A stretch of 15,487 bases of DNA from Acidovorax sp. (GTDB lineage: Bacteria; Pseudomonadota; Gammaproteobacteria; Burkholderiales; Burkholderiaceae_C): assembly GCA_011620245.1 (NCBI GenBank), contig WOZN01000138.1, positions 1 to 15,487 on the forward strand. Direction: 5' to 3'. Position 1 is the first letter of the stretch. Each line of letters opens with the position of its first letter. A model generated the notes under the pieces. It did no database searches, had not been told where the DNA came from, and saw nothing but the letters and a program-made list of their open reading frames with translations. Shown one piece after another: positions 1 to 7,709 of the stretch. A program made the translations under genes and the position numbers.

Positions 1-903
1 ACCTGGCTACAGGTGGGCTCGCTGCTCATCAAATTGCCACTGTCCATCTGGTTTACCTTTGGCGGCGCCGGCCTGCCGGCGCAAGGCGCCGTGGGCTGCG
101 CCTGGGCCACCCTGGTGGTGAATGTCAGCATGCTGGCCCTGGCTTTGTGGCTGCTGCGCACCCAGGCCCTCTACATACCGCTGCGCATCTGGCAGCGCAT
201 GGAGCCACCCCATTGGCCCACCATTCTCAGCTTCGCCCGGCTGGGCGTGCCTGCGGGACTTGCCATCCTGGTGGAAGTGACTTCGTTCACGCTGATGGCC
301 CTTTTCATTGCCCGCCAAGGCACCGTGGCCACCGCAGCCCACCAGATCGCGGCCAATGTGGCGGCCGTGCTGTACATGGTGCCTCTGTCACTGGCCATTG
401 CCACCAGCGCACGGGTGAGCTACTGGCTGGGGGCCGGCAACGAGACGCAGGCCCGCAGCGTTGTTTATATGGGTTTCAGGCTCTCAGCGCTTACTGGTAT
501 TGCGCTGGCAGCTATTTTATTAATAGCAAATGAAACACTGTCCGCCCTGTATTCCAGCAGTGCCGCCGTGGTGGCCATCACCGGCGGGTTGCTGCTGTGG
601 GTTGCGGCCTACCATGCCGCCGACGCCGTGCAGACCCTGTGTGTCTTTGCGCTGCGCTGTTACCGCATCACGATTGCGCCACTGGTGGTGTATTGCGTGC
701 TGCTGTGGGGCGCGGGGCTGGGCGGGGGCTATGTGCTGGCCTACCATGGCCTGGGCCCGTGGGCACCGATGGCATCGCCGGTGCCGTTCTGGGTGGCCAG
801 CGCAATGGCATTGGCGATTACCGCAGCGCTGTTTGTGCTAATGCTGTGGATTGCAATCCGTCCGGCAGCGCGGGGCGGCGCAGCCGGTTGGCGGGAAAGG
901 TGA
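1..903 (+). CDS. MATE-family multidrug/Na+ efflux transporter, C-terminal part (5' truncated by window)
   Basis: The reading frame is already open at base 1 and ends at TGA 901-903, so about 300 C-terminal residues are visible; the family is usually about 450-470 residues with 12 helices. The visible part has seven or so hydrophobic segments. It also has the conserved second-half MATE signature around LGVPAGLAILVEVTSFTLMA, followed by AAHQIAANVAAVLYMVPLSLAIATSARVS and a GAGN loop, as in NorM/DinF-type cation-coupled drug exporters of the inner membrane. The C-terminus is a short Arg/Gly-rich cytosolic tail. The gene converges on phoR and its last 86 bases lie antisense to the end of phoR. An AT-rich patch with two hairpins (485-527) is read through in frame. 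The substrate cannot be deduced. Family assignment is firm; which MATE subgroup is open. Confidence 0.9.
   Translation, partial: TWLQVGSLLIKLPLSIWFTFGGAGLPAQGAVGCAWATLVVNVSMLALALWLLRTQALYIPLRIWQRMEPPHWPTILSFARLGVPAGLAILVEVTSFTLMALFIARQGTVATAAHQIAANVAAVLYMVPLSLAIATSARVSYWLGAGNETQARSVVYMGFRLSALTGIALAAILLIANETLSALYSSSAAVVAITGGLLLWVAAYHAADAVQTLCVFALRCYRITIAPLVVYCVLLWGAGLGGGYVLAYHGLGPWAPMASPVPFWVASAMALAITAALFVLMLWIAIRPAARGGAAGWRER
485..527. repeat. Two adjacent small hairpins in an AT-rich patch inside the MATE gene
   Basis: CAGCGC (485-490) pairs with GCGCTG (502-507), and GCTATT (511-516) pairs with AATAGC (522-527). Both stems are perfect 6-bp stems placed back to back. The second half (511-530) is strikingly AT-rich compared with the surrounding gene. 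The arrangement, read on the minus strand as TTTGCTATTAATAAAATAGC followed by a GCGC...GCGC stem, resembles a dispersed two-hairpin repeat that I recall from Comamonadaceae genomes. That resemblance is from memory and unverified. Here it encodes hydrophobic residues of a membrane segment (LSALTGIALAAILLIAN) without breaking the frame. Confidence 0.4.
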
Positions 904-2200
904 CCGAAAAAACCGATCCCTTGCCGACCTCGCTGGCGATATCGAGCTTCGCCCCATGGCGCTGCACCGCATGCTTGACGATGGCCAGCCCCAGGCCTGT
1001 GCCGCCCGTTTCCCGCGACCGGCTGCGGTCCACGCGATAGAACCGCTCGGTGATGCGCGGAATATGCTCTGGCGCAATGCCTGGCCCGGTATCGCTCACG
1101 GAGAAAATGGCCTTGCCGTCCGGCGTGTGACGCCATTGCACGGTAATGGTGCCGCCTGCGGGCGTGTAGCGCACGGCATTGCTGATGAGGTTGGACAGCA
1201 CACTTTGCAGCTCGGACGGCACGCCGGCAATTTCGCCCTCGGCACGCAAATCCTGCGCATCAGGAAACTGCAGCACATGGCGCCTGTGGTGGTTTTGTGT
1301 CAACACGGCGGACAAGGCCCGGCCTTCGTCTTCACACCGCTGCATCAGGGCCTGCACCGGCGTCCATTCGGACATGCCGGGCAAGGGGCTACCTTCCAGG
1401 CGCGAGAGCGTCAGCAGATCATGCACTACGTTTTGCATGCGCGCCGCCTGCTGGGCCATCATGGCCAGGTAGCGTGCACGCTCCCCGGCGTCCAGCGGCA
1501 GGGTTTGCAGGGTTTCAACAAAACCCGTCAGCACTGTCAGCGGCGTGCGGATTTCATGCGAAACATTGGCCACAAAATCGCGGCGCATGGCGTCGGCCTG
1601 CTCCAGCGCTGTGACATCCCGGGACAGCAGTAACTTGCGCCCATCGCCATAAGGATGCAGGTGCACCGAAATGCGCACGGGCCGCGACGGCGTGCTGTCC
1701 CGGCCGCACAACACCATGTCGTGGATGTAATTCTGGGAGGCATAGTAAGCACTGAAATCGGGGTCCCGCACCAGGTTGCCAATGAACTGCATGACATCCC
1801 GCTGGGCATCGAACCCGAACTGTGCGGCCGCGATCTGGTTACACCATTCAATGTGCCCCTCAGCATCCAGCAAGACAATGCCATTGGGCGTGGCCTGGAG
1901 TGCCGCCAGAATCTCCTGTAGGCGATCTTCGCTTTGCTTGACCTGCGCCTGGTGCTGGCGCAACAGACGCCGCGCGCGGTCGGCTGCTTCGCCCCACATG
2001 CCAAAAGTGGATGGCGTTGCAGACAAGTCGCCCGACCGCAGCCACCGCAATACACGGGCCCCGCGCCACAAATCCCCGCCAAACCACAACCATGCAGCCA
2101 CCGCAGCACCCAGCACGGCACCCCAGGGGCCTTCCAGCCACCATCCGAATGCACCCCCGGCAAGCTGCCAGGCCAGAAAATATCCAAAACGCCAGAGCAT
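818..2200 (-). CDS. phoR: Phosphate regulon sensor histidine kinase PhoR
   Basis: This 460-residue inner-membrane histidine kinase is the predicted partner of PhoB, phosphorylating it when phosphate is scarce. Residues 1-45 form a short double hydrophobic hairpin with almost no periplasmic loop, typical of PhoR, which senses through Pst/PhoU rather than an external ligand. A PAS-like segment covers about 92-200. The H-box FVANVSHEIRTPLTVLTG carries the phosphoacceptor His215. The catalytic domain has the N-box NLISNAV (337-343), G1 DTGPGI (370-375) and G2 GGTGLGLAI (399-407). The ATG at 2198-2200 is preceded by a poor Shine-Dalgarno sequence; no better in-frame start is visible. It is the last gene of the pst-pho operon, 58 bp after phoB. 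Its 3' end overlaps the convergent MATE gene by 86 bp, so no intergenic terminator exists. Confidence 0.96.
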   Translation of the reverse strand: MLWRFGYFLAWQLAGGAFGWWLEGPWGAVLGAAVAAWLWFGGDLWRGARVLRWLRSGDLSATPSTFGMWGEAADRARRLLRQHQAQVKQSEDRLQEILAALQATPNGIVLLDAEGHIEWCNQIAAAQFGFDAQRDVMQFIGNLVRDPDFSAYYASQNYIHDMVLCGRDSTPSRPVRISVHLHPYGDGRKLLLSRDVTALEQADAMRRDFVANVSHEIRTPLTVLTGFVETLQTLPLDAGERARYLAMMAQQAARMQNVVHDLLTLSRLEGSPLPGMSEWTPVQALMQRCEDEGRALSAVLTQNHHRRHVLQFPDAQDLRAEGEIAGVPSELQSVLSNLISNAVRYTPAGGTITVQWRHTPDGKAIFSVSDTGPGIAPEHIPRITERFYRVDRSRSRETGGTGLGLAIVKHAVQRHGAKLDIASEVGKGSVFSVTFPANRLRRPALPDGLQSTALAQTALR

Positions 2201-2258
2201 GCAGGCTACGCAAGTTTCATGAGGGTTGCAGAGGCCCTGGAGCCCCTGACTGAAGTAA

Positions 2259-2966
2259 TCAGGCCTGCATCAGCGCGGGCGGATGGCCCGTGAGCCGGTA
2301 GCCCGCGCCGCGCACGGTTTCCACCATCACGCCTGCGCAGCCCAAGGCCTCACGCAGCCGCTTCACATGGACGTCCACCGTCCGCTCTTCGATAAAGACA
2401 TGGTCGCCCCACACCTTGTCGAGCAGCTGCGAGCGGCTGTGCACGCGCTCTGAGTGTTTCATGAAGAAATGCAGCAGCTTGAACTCGGTCGGACCCACCT
2501 TGAGTGGCTGCCCCTGGAACGTGACCCGGTAGGTGCCCGCATCCAGCACCAGATCGCCAATGGTCACGCAGTCACTCACCTGCTCGGGCGCACGGCGCCG
2601 CAGCACCGCGCGGATGCGTGCCAGCAGTTCTTGTGTGGAAAACGGCTTGGTGATGTAGTCATCCGCCCCGGCATCGAGCCCCGCCACCTTGTCGGGCTCA
2701 TCGCCCCGCGCGGTGAGCATCAGGATAGGGATGGGTTTGGTACGGCTGTCTGCACGCCACTTGCGCGCCAGCACGAGGCCGCTTTGACCCGGCAGCATCC
2801 AGTCCAGCAGGATGACATCCGGGAGAACGGCATCCAGCTCGCGCTGGGCCGACTCGCCATCTTCTGACCAGATCGGCTGAAACCCGTTGTGGCGCAGGTT
2901 GACAGCAATCAACTCGGCAATCGCTGGCTCGTCCTCCACAATCAATACACGGGGAAGCTTTTTCAT
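2259..2966 (-). CDS. phoB: Phosphate regulon response regulator PhoB
   Basis: This 235-residue OmpR/PhoB-class transcription factor activates promoters carrying Pho boxes. The receiver domain (1-125) has the acidic pocket E11/D12, phosphoacceptor Asp55 in VILLDWMLPG, Thr85 in LMLTARG and Lys107 in YITKPFS. The C-terminal winged-helix domain (about 135-230) includes LKVGPTEFKLLHFFM, the recognition region RTVDVHVKRLREALG, and VRGAGYRL. Length and order match the E. coli protein closely. It starts at ATG 2964-2966, 15 bp after phoU, without a strong Shine-Dalgarno sequence, suggesting coupling to phoU translation. Its presumed targets in this window are the two Pho boxes at 7554-7571 and 7632-7649, which would give autoregulation of the operon. 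Confidence 0.97.
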   Translation of the reverse strand: MKKLPRVLIVEDEPAIAELIAVNLRHNGFQPIWSEDGESAQRELDAVLPDVILLDWMLPGQSGLVLARKWRADSRTKPIPILMLTARGDEPDKVAGLDAGADDYITKPFSTQELLARIRAVLRRRAPEQVSDCVTIGDLVLDAGTYRVTFQGQPLKVGPTEFKLLHFFMKHSERVHSRSQLLDKVWGDHVFIEERTVDVHVKRLREALGCAGVMVETVRGAGYRLTGHPPALMQA

Positions 2967-2981
2967 ATCAACGCCAATTGG

Positions 2982-3686
2982 TCACTGCAGCACACTGGAT
3001 TCAATTTCATCAAATGACGTGTGCCGCACATCCCTGCCCTGGACGAGATAGATGACGAGTTCTGCCACGTTCTTGGAATGGTCGCCAATACGCTCGATGG
3101 CCTTGGCCAGAAACAACAGGTCCAGACTGGCAGAGATGGTACGGGGGTCTTCCATCATGTAGGTGACGAGCTTGCGCACAAAGCCATCGAACTCTCGGTC
3201 AATGAGATCGTCCTCCTTGAGGATATCCACCGCCGCCTTGACGTCAAGGCGCGCAAAGGCATCGAGCGCCTTGCGCAGCATGCCCGATGCCAGTTCAGCG
3301 GCTACGCGCAGGTCGCTCGTTGGCAGCGAACGGGAGGCGCCGCTTTCAATGATCGATTTCACCATGCGGGCCATCTTATTGGCCTCGTCACCCATGCGCT
3401 CCAGATTGGCTGTGGCCTTGGAAATGGACAACAGCAGCCGCAGGTCGCGGGCCGTGGGCTGGCGCCGGCCAATGATGGAAGCGAGTTCGTGGTCGATCTC
3501 GACTTCCATGGCATTGACACGCTGCTCCATTACGCTCACCTGTTCAACCGCTTCCAGGCTGAACTGCGACAGGGCGTAAATTGCCTGGCGAATTTGCGAT
3601 TCCACCAGGCCGCCCATCTCCATGACGCGGGAAGAGACGCTATTGAGTTCGCTGTCGAACTGCGATGAAAGGTGTTTGTCAGGCAT
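2982..3686 (-). CDS. phoU: Phosphate-specific transport system accessory protein PhoU
   Basis: This cytosolic all-helical protein links the Pst transporter to PhoR and keeps PhoB signalling off when phosphate is plentiful. It contains two PhoU repeats, each with the metal-binding ExxxD signature: ERMGDEANKMA in the first half and ERIGDHSKNVAE in the second. The N-terminus (HLSSQFDSELNSVSSRVMEMGGLVESQI) is typical of the family. I choose ATG 3684-3686, giving 234 residues, because an AGGAG lies 6 bases upstream; the TTG codon just before it is a less likely start. The gene is about 10 bp downstream of pstB and 15 bp upstream of phoB, inside the operon. Confidence 0.96.
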   Translation of the reverse strand: MPDKHLSSQFDSELNSVSSRVMEMGGLVESQIRQAIYALSQFSLEAVEQVSVMEQRVNAMEVEIDHELASIIGRRQPTARDLRLLLSISKATANLERMGDEANKMARMVKSIIESGASRSLPTSDLRVAAELASGMLRKALDAFARLDVKAAVDILKEDDLIDREFDGFVRKLVTYMMEDPRTISASLDLLFLAKAIERIGDHSKNVAELVIYLVQGRDVRHTSFDEIESSVLQ

Positions 3687-3696
3687 CAAAGTCTCC

Positions 3697-4482
3697 TCAA
3701 CCGAAACGGCCGGTAATGTAATCTTCGGTTTCTTTGCGCTGGGGCTTGAAGAACATCTGTTCTGTTTCCCCGAATTCCATCAAGTCCCCCAGATACATGT
3801 AAGCGGTGTAGTCGCTGCAACGCGCTGCCTGCTGCATGTTGTGCGTGACGATGACCACAGTGTAGTCTTCCTTCAGTTCCGCAATCAGCTCTTCGATCTT
3901 GGCGGTAGAGATCGGGTCGAGAGCCGAGCACGGCTCGTCAAGCAGCAACACCTCCGGCTTGATGGCAATGCCGCGGGCAATGCACAGGCGCTGCTGCTGC
4001 CCACCCGAGAGGCTGGTGCCATCCTGACCCAGCTTGTCCTTGACCTCATTCCACAGCGCCGCCTTGCGCAAGGCCCATTCCACACGGTCATCCATGTCCG
4101 AGGCGCTGAGGCTTTCGAACAGCTTCACGCCAAAGGCAATGTTGTCGTAAATGGACATGGGAAAGGGCGTGGGCTTCTGGAACACCATGCCGACCTTGGC
4201 CCGAACTAGCGCCACATCCTGCTTGGTGGTCAGCAGGTTCTCGCCATCCATCACGATCTGCCCCTCGGCACGCTGCTCTGGGTACAGCTCGAACATGCGG
4301 TTGAAAGTGCGCAGCAAAGTGGATTTGCCGCAACCCGAGGGGCCGATGAAAGCCGTCACCCTGTGCTCGGGAATATCCAGGTTGATGTTCTTGAGGGCTT
4401 GGAACTTGCCATAGTAAAAGTTCAGGTCACGGACCGTGAGCTTGGACGCCGCTGCTGGCAAATTCTTGAGTATGGAGGGCAT
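3697..4482 (-). CDS. pstB: Phosphate ABC transporter ATP-binding protein PstB
   Basis: This is the 261-residue ATPase that powers the PstSCAB high-affinity phosphate importer on the cytoplasmic face of the inner membrane. All ABC motifs are present: Walker [10 protein letters not shown] (47-55), Q-loop Gln102 in [11 protein letters not shown] (the KPTPFP stretch is characteristic of PstB), signature LSGGQQQR (158-165), Walker B VLLLDEP (178-184) and switch His214 in IVTHNM. Length is normal for the family. It follows pstA by 15 bp and has a good AAGGAAG Shine-Dalgarno sequence ahead of ATG 4480-4482. No truncation or missing catalytic residue is seen. Confidence 0.98.
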   Translation of the reverse strand: MPSILKNLPAAASKLTVRDLNFYYGKFQALKNINLDIPEHRVTAFIGPSGCGKSTLLRTFNRMFELYPEQRAEGQIVMDGENLLTTKQDVALVRAKVGMVFQKPTPFPMSIYDNIAFGVKLFESLSASDMDDRVEWALRKAALWNEVKDKLGQDGTSLSGGQQQRLCIARGIAIKPEVLLLDEPCSALDPISTAKIEELIAELKEDYTVVIVTHNMQQAARCSDYTAYMYLGDLMEFGETEQMFFKPQRKETEDYITGRFG

Positions 4483-4497
4483 GAAAGTCTTCCTTGC

Positions 4498-5379
4498 TTA
4501 TTTCTGCCGGGTCAGCACCCGTGCGAGGATATTGAGTCCGAGAACGGCCACAGTGATCAGGAAAACTCCCGCCCAGGCCAGTTGCTGCCAGTTTTCGTAG
4601 GGGCTCATGGCAAACTTGAAAATCGTCACCGGCAGGCTGGCAATGGGCTTGGACAAGTCCGAGTTCCAGAACTGGTTGTTCAAAGCCGTGAACAACAAGG
4701 GCGCCGTTTCACCCGCAATGCGCGCCACCGCCAGCAAAATCCCTGTAATGACACCGGCCCGCGCTGCGCGCAGCGTGACCATGGTAATCACCCGCCACTT
4801 GGGCGCGCCCAGGGCATAGGCCGCCTCGCGAAGGCTGGCAGGCACCAGAATCAGCATGTTTTCGGTAGTCCGGATGACCACCGGGATCACGATCAAGGCA
4901 AGGGCCAGAATGCCGGCGTAGGCCGAAAAACTCCTGAAACGTGCCACCACGACGGCGTAAATAAAAAGGCCAATCACGATGCTGGGCGCCGACAGCAAAA
5001 TGTCGTTGACAAAGCGTGTGGCGGATGCCAGCCAGCTGCGCATGTCGTACTCAGCCAGGTAAATCCCGGCCATGATGCCAATGGGGGTTCCCACAAAAGT
5101 GGCCAGCAACACCATCACCAGGGAGCCAAAGATGGCGTTGGAGATGCCCCCCGCCTCGTTCGGCGGTGGCGTCATATCGGTGAACAGCGTCAGGCTCATC
5201 CCCCCTATCCCCAGGCGCACGGTCTCCCACAAGATCCACGCCAGCCAGAACAAGCCAAACACCATGGCTGCCAATGACAGGGTCAGGGCAATCTGGTTGA
5301 CACGCTTGCGACTGTTGTAGCGGGACTGACGCGCCAGCGTGACGTCATCCTTCGAGATAAGACGCTGCGAAGTGGTCAT
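4498..5379 (-). CDS. pstA: Phosphate ABC transporter permease PstA
   Basis: This 293-residue inner-membrane permease subunit pairs with PstC to form the phosphate channel. It has a basic cytosolic N-terminus, a first hydrophobic helix near 28-52, a large loop, then five further membrane segments. The EAA-type coupling loop that contacts PstB reads [32 protein letters not shown]. The conserved GIYLAEY and [13 protein letters not shown] segments also mark it as PstA. The ATG at 5377-5379 overlaps the pstC stop in an ATGA, and GAAGGAA lies upstream within pstC, so the two permeases are translationally coupled. Confidence 0.97.
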   Translation of the reverse strand: MTTSQRLISKDDVTLARQSRYNSRKRVNQIALTLSLAAMVFGLFWLAWILWETVRLGIGGMSLTLFTDMTPPPNEAGGISNAIFGSLVMVLLATFVGTPIGIMAGIYLAEYDMRSWLASATRFVNDILLSAPSIVIGLFIYAVVVARFRSFSAYAGILALALIVIPVVIRTTENMLILVPASLREAAYALGAPKWRVITMVTLRAARAGVITGILLAVARIAGETAPLLFTALNNQFWNSDLSKPIASLPVTIFKFAMSPYENWQQLAWAGVFLITVAVLGLNILARVLTRQK

Positions 5380-6401
5380 GTACGGGTTCCTTCATTCTTT
5401 TGAAGGCGTGACAGCAAGACCTTGGACAAGGTCAGCACCACAAAGGTGATAAAGAAAAGCACCAGCCCCAGATAGATCAGGGACGCCTGATGGAGGCCCT
5501 CACCAGCTTCTGCAAATTCATTCGCCAGGGCCGACGTGATGCTGTTGGCAGCTTCAAAAAGCGACAGCGATTCGAGCTGGTTCATGTTGCCGATGACGAA
5601 AGTGACCGCCATGGTTTCGCCCAGTGCGCGACCAAGCCCCAGCATGATGCCGCCGAGCACACCCGTCTTGGTGTAGGGCAGCACAACTCTCCACATCACT
5701 TCCCAGGTGGTGGAACCCAGAGCGTAAGCCGACTCTTTGAGCAGCGCCGGAGTGACGTCAAAAACATCCCGCATGACCGACGCAATGAATGGAATGATCA
5801 TGATGGCCAAAATAATGCCTGCAGACAAAATGCCAATGCCTACCGGTGGCCCCGAAACAAACGCACCCAGATAGGGAACACCAGCGAACAAGGACTGCAA
5901 GGGCTGCTGCACAAAACGCGCGAGAATGGGAGCAAAAACCATCAACCCCCACATGCCATACACAATCGATGGCACCGCTGCCAGCAATTCAATGGCAGTT
6001 CCCAGAGGCCGCTTCAGCCAGGCAGGAGACAGCTCGGTGAGAAACAAGGCAATGCCGAAACTCACGGGCACGGCAATCAACAATGCAATGAACGACGTGG
6101 CCAGCGTGCCATAGATCATGACCAGGCCACCGTATTCATCTTGAACGGGATCCCAGACGCTGCGGGTGAGAAAACTCAGGCCGTATTTGGAAATGGAGGG
6201 CCAGGCCCCCACCACCAGCGACGCCAGAATACCGAACAACAACAACAACGTAAGGATGGCAGCGCCACGCGCCAGCCATCCAAAAATTCGGTCTGCCAGC
6301 ATGCCTGAAATGAACGATTTATTGGGTGGAGGTGTGGTCCGCTTGATGCCAGAGGCCGCATTGGAAGGCGGGCTCTGGCGAACCGGCATCGTAGTGGACA
6401 C
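5376..6401 (-). CDS. pstC: Phosphate ABC transporter permease PstC
   Basis: This is the second permease subunit of the PstSCAB importer, with six predicted membrane segments after a Pro/Ser/Asn-rich cytosolic N-terminus. The coupling loop is [30 protein letters not shown], and the family segment [19 protein letters not shown] follows it. Start choice matters here. The frame extends up to a TTG at 6428, but that codon lies in the U-tract of a terminator-like hairpin (6427-6451). I prefer GTG 6399-6401, giving 341 residues, because AAGG sits 8 bases upstream; ATG 6387-6389 is the other candidate. The stop overlaps pstA by 4 bp. Confidence 0.94.
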   Translation of the reverse strand: MSTTMPVRQSPPSNAASGIKRTTPPPNKSFISGMLADRIFGWLARGAAILTLLLLFGILASLVVGAWPSISKYGLSFLTRSVWDPVQDEYGGLVMIYGTLATSFIALLIAVPVSFGIALFLTELSPAWLKRPLGTAIELLAAVPSIVYGMWGLMVFAPILARFVQQPLQSLFAGVPYLGAFVSGPPVGIGILSAGIILAIMIIPFIASVMRDVFDVTPALLKESAYALGSTTWEVMWRVVLPYTKTGVLGGIMLGLGRALGETMAVTFVIGNMNQLESLSLFEAANSITSALANEFAEAGEGLHQASLIYLGLVLFFITFVVLTLSKVLLSRLQKNEGTRT

Positions 6402-6426
6402 GTTGGTAGCCTTGAAAAGTGAAATC

Positions 6427-6451
6427 AAAAGGCCGGCATGGTCTGCCGGCC
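6427..6451 (-). terminator. Leaky terminator or RNA-stabilising hairpin between pstS and pstC
   Basis: Reading the minus strand just after the pstS stop codon, GGCCGGCA (6451-6444) pairs perfectly with TGCCGGCC (6438-6431) around a 5-nt loop, followed immediately by TTTT (6430-6427) and then GATTTC. An 8-bp GC-rich stem with a short U-tract has the form of an intrinsic terminator, but the U-run is short enough for read-through. Such hairpins after a binding-protein gene commonly raise its mRNA level over the permease genes by partial termination or 3'-end protection; that role here is inferred. Confidence 0.75.
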
Positions 6452-6458
6452 CAGGAGA

Positions 6459-7499
6459 TTACTTGGACCACACTGCCTTGCCGGAGGTATCCTTGATGTC
6501 ACCCCAGGACTTCAGGATGTTGCTCTTGACAACATCAGGCATGGGCACATAGTCCAGGTCCAAAGCCGTCTTGTCACCGTACTTGAAGGCCCAGTCGAAG
6601 AACTTCAGCGCCGTGGCGGCATCCGCAGGCTTTTCCTGCACCTTGTGCATCAGGATGAACGTGGGGTTGGTGATAGGCCACGTGGCATCACCCGGCTGGT
6701 TCGTCAGAATCAGATAGAAGCTCTTGGGCCAGACAGCACCGGCAGCCGCAGCCTTGAAACCAGCGTCGTCCGGAGTAGCAAACTTGCCGGCTGCGTTTTG
6801 CACCTGCGTGTAAGTCATCTTGTTTTGCTTGACGTAGGCATACTCAAGGTAACCGATGGAGTTGGGCAGGCGACCCACAAAAGCGGCCACGCCTTCATTG
6901 CCCTTGCCACCCGCACCCACAGGCCAGTTCACAGCCGTGCCTTCACCAACCTTGGCTTTCCATTCAGCATTGACCTTGCTGAGGTAATTGGTAAAGACAA
7001 AGGTGGTGCCCGAACCGTCAGCGCGGCGTACTGGCGCAATGGCGGCGTCCGGCAGCGGCACGGAAGGATTCAGCGCCTTGATGGCGGGATCGGTCCAATT
7101 GGTGATCTTGCCCAGATAGATGTCACCCAGCACCTGGCCCGTCAGCTTGATCTGACCAGGGGAGATACCCTTGATGTTGACCACCGGCACCACGCCACCA
7201 ATCACGGTAGGGAACTGCACCAGGCCCTTCTTTTCGAGATCTTCGTCCTTCAGTGGCATGTCAGAGGCGCCAAACGCCACGGTTTTGGCCTCGATCTGGC
7301 GCAGACCGGCACCCGAACCCACCGACTGGTAGTTGATCTTGACGCCAGTGGCTTTGTAGTACTCAGAAGCCCACTTGGAATAGAGCGGCGCCGGGAACGA
7401 GGCGCCCGCGCCCGTAACTTCCTGCTGCGCCATGGCGCCCGAAAACGCTCCAGCAGAAGCCACACCAGCCACCAGAACTCGAATCATGGACATTTTCAT
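6459..7499 (-). CDS. pstS: Phosphate ABC transporter periplasmic phosphate-binding protein PstS
   Basis: This 346-residue periplasmic protein captures phosphate and delivers it to PstCA. Residues 1-24 are a Sec signal peptide (basic start, hydrophobic core, AMA cleavage site before QQEVTGAG). Phosphate-contacting motifs are present: GAGASFPAPLY, YQSVGSGAGLRQ, FGASDMPL and RADGSGTTFVFTNYL. Length matches the family. ATG 7497-7499 has AAGGTG about 6 bases upstream; an ATG at codon 3 is possible but less well spaced. As first gene of the operon it is directly behind a Pho box promoter (7554-7571 with a -10 at 7538-7543), and a hairpin follows its stop codon, both suited to high expression under phosphate limitation. 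Confidence 0.98.
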   Translation of the reverse strand: MKMSMIRVLVAGVASAGAFSGAMAQQEVTGAGASFPAPLYSKWASEYYKATGVKINYQSVGSGAGLRQIEAKTVAFGASDMPLKDEDLEKKGLVQFPTVIGGVVPVVNIKGISPGQIKLTGQVLGDIYLGKITNWTDPAIKALNPSVPLPDAAIAPVRRADGSGTTFVFTNYLSKVNAEWKAKVGEGTAVNWPVGAGGKGNEGVAAFVGRLPNSIGYLEYAYVKQNKMTYTQVQNAAGKFATPDDAGFKAAAAGAVWPKSFYLILTNQPGDATWPITNPTFILMHKVQEKPADAATALKFFDWAFKYGDKTALDLDYVPMPDVVKSNILKSWGDIKDTSGKAVWSK

Positions 7500-7537
7500 A
7501 AAGACACCTTTAGGGTTGAAGGAGTTGGGATGTCGCG

Positions 7538-7571
7538 ACTGTAGGTTTCGAATATGACAGTGCCGTGACTT
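7538..7571 (-). promoter_or_regulatory. Pho box and -10 element of the pstSCAB-phoUBR operon
   Basis: On the minus strand AAGTCACGGCACTGTCAT (7571-7554) fits the PhoB dyad of two 7-base direct repeats separated by 4 bases. The second repeat is a perfect CTGTCAT and the first keeps GTCAC. Ten bases downstream is TACAGT (7543-7538), a 4/6 match to a sigma-70 -10. The Pho box occupies the -35 position, the standard layout of PhoB-activated promoters. The predicted transcript starts near 7531, leaving a leader of about 30 nt before pstS. Confidence 0.8.
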
Positions 7572-7594
7572 TTATCCATACATGTCACACGCCC

Positions 7595-7607
7595 ATTCTC
7601 CGAGAAT
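7595..7607. repeat. 13-bp perfect palindrome between the divergent Pho promoters
   Basis: ATTCTC, a single C, then GAGAAT form a perfect 6+6 inverted repeat midway between the two Pho boxes. It could be an operator for another regulator, or chance; nothing in the window identifies a protein that binds it. Confidence 0.3.
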
Positions 7608-7631
7608 TTACCTGGCACGGACTGAATCAAA

Positions 7632-7663
7632 TTGTCACATCTATGTCATGACTGGTGCATAGT
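7632..7663 (+). promoter_or_regulatory. Pho box and -10 element of the fasciclin-domain lipoprotein gene
   Basis: On the plus strand TTGTCACATCTATGTCAT (7632-7649) has the PhoB 7-4-7 form: TTGTCAC and ATGTCAT each match CTGTCAY at 6 of 7 positions. After 8 bases comes CATAGT (7658-7663), a 4/6 match to TATAAT. The predicted transcript starts near 7670 and the coding start is 7710. The box lies inside an upstream extension of the reading frame from a TTG, which argues against that extended start being used. Confidence 0.72.
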
Positions 7664-7709
7664 CTGCGCCTACCGACATGCGTCGGCCATCTACTTTCAG
7701 GAGAATTTC

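Noticed and set aside
851-1633. Long plus-strand open frame (260 codons) across phoR
   Set aside because: It is antisense to the conserved phoR kinase motifs, has no recognisable domain, and has His/Arg/Gln-rich composition typical of the reverse frame of a high-GC gene.
2239-2263. Hairpin CCTGA...TCAGG between phoB and phoR as a terminator
   Set aside because: The stem is only 5 bp with a 9-base loop and no U-tract, and phoR would be cut off from its operon; chance is more likely.
4363-5277. Plus-strand open frame of about 300 codons across pstB and pstA
   Set aside because: It is the complement of well-conserved permease sequence; its Gln/His/Arg-rich translation without domains marks it as a shadow.
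6438-7544. Plus-strand open frame of 368 codons opposite pstS
   Set aside because: It fully overlaps pstS, whose signal peptide, phosphate-binding motifs and promoter are clear; it has no ribosome binding site or domain of its own.
7582-7588. Additional Pho half-site ATGTCAC on the plus strand
   Set aside because: No partner repeat lies at the 11-base phase on either side, so it is not a complete Pho box.
7632-7709. N-terminal extension of the fasciclin protein from a TTG
   Set aside because: The extension would cover the Pho box and -10 and lacks a ribosome binding site; ATG 7710 has CAGGAGA upstream and yields a proper lipoprotein signal.
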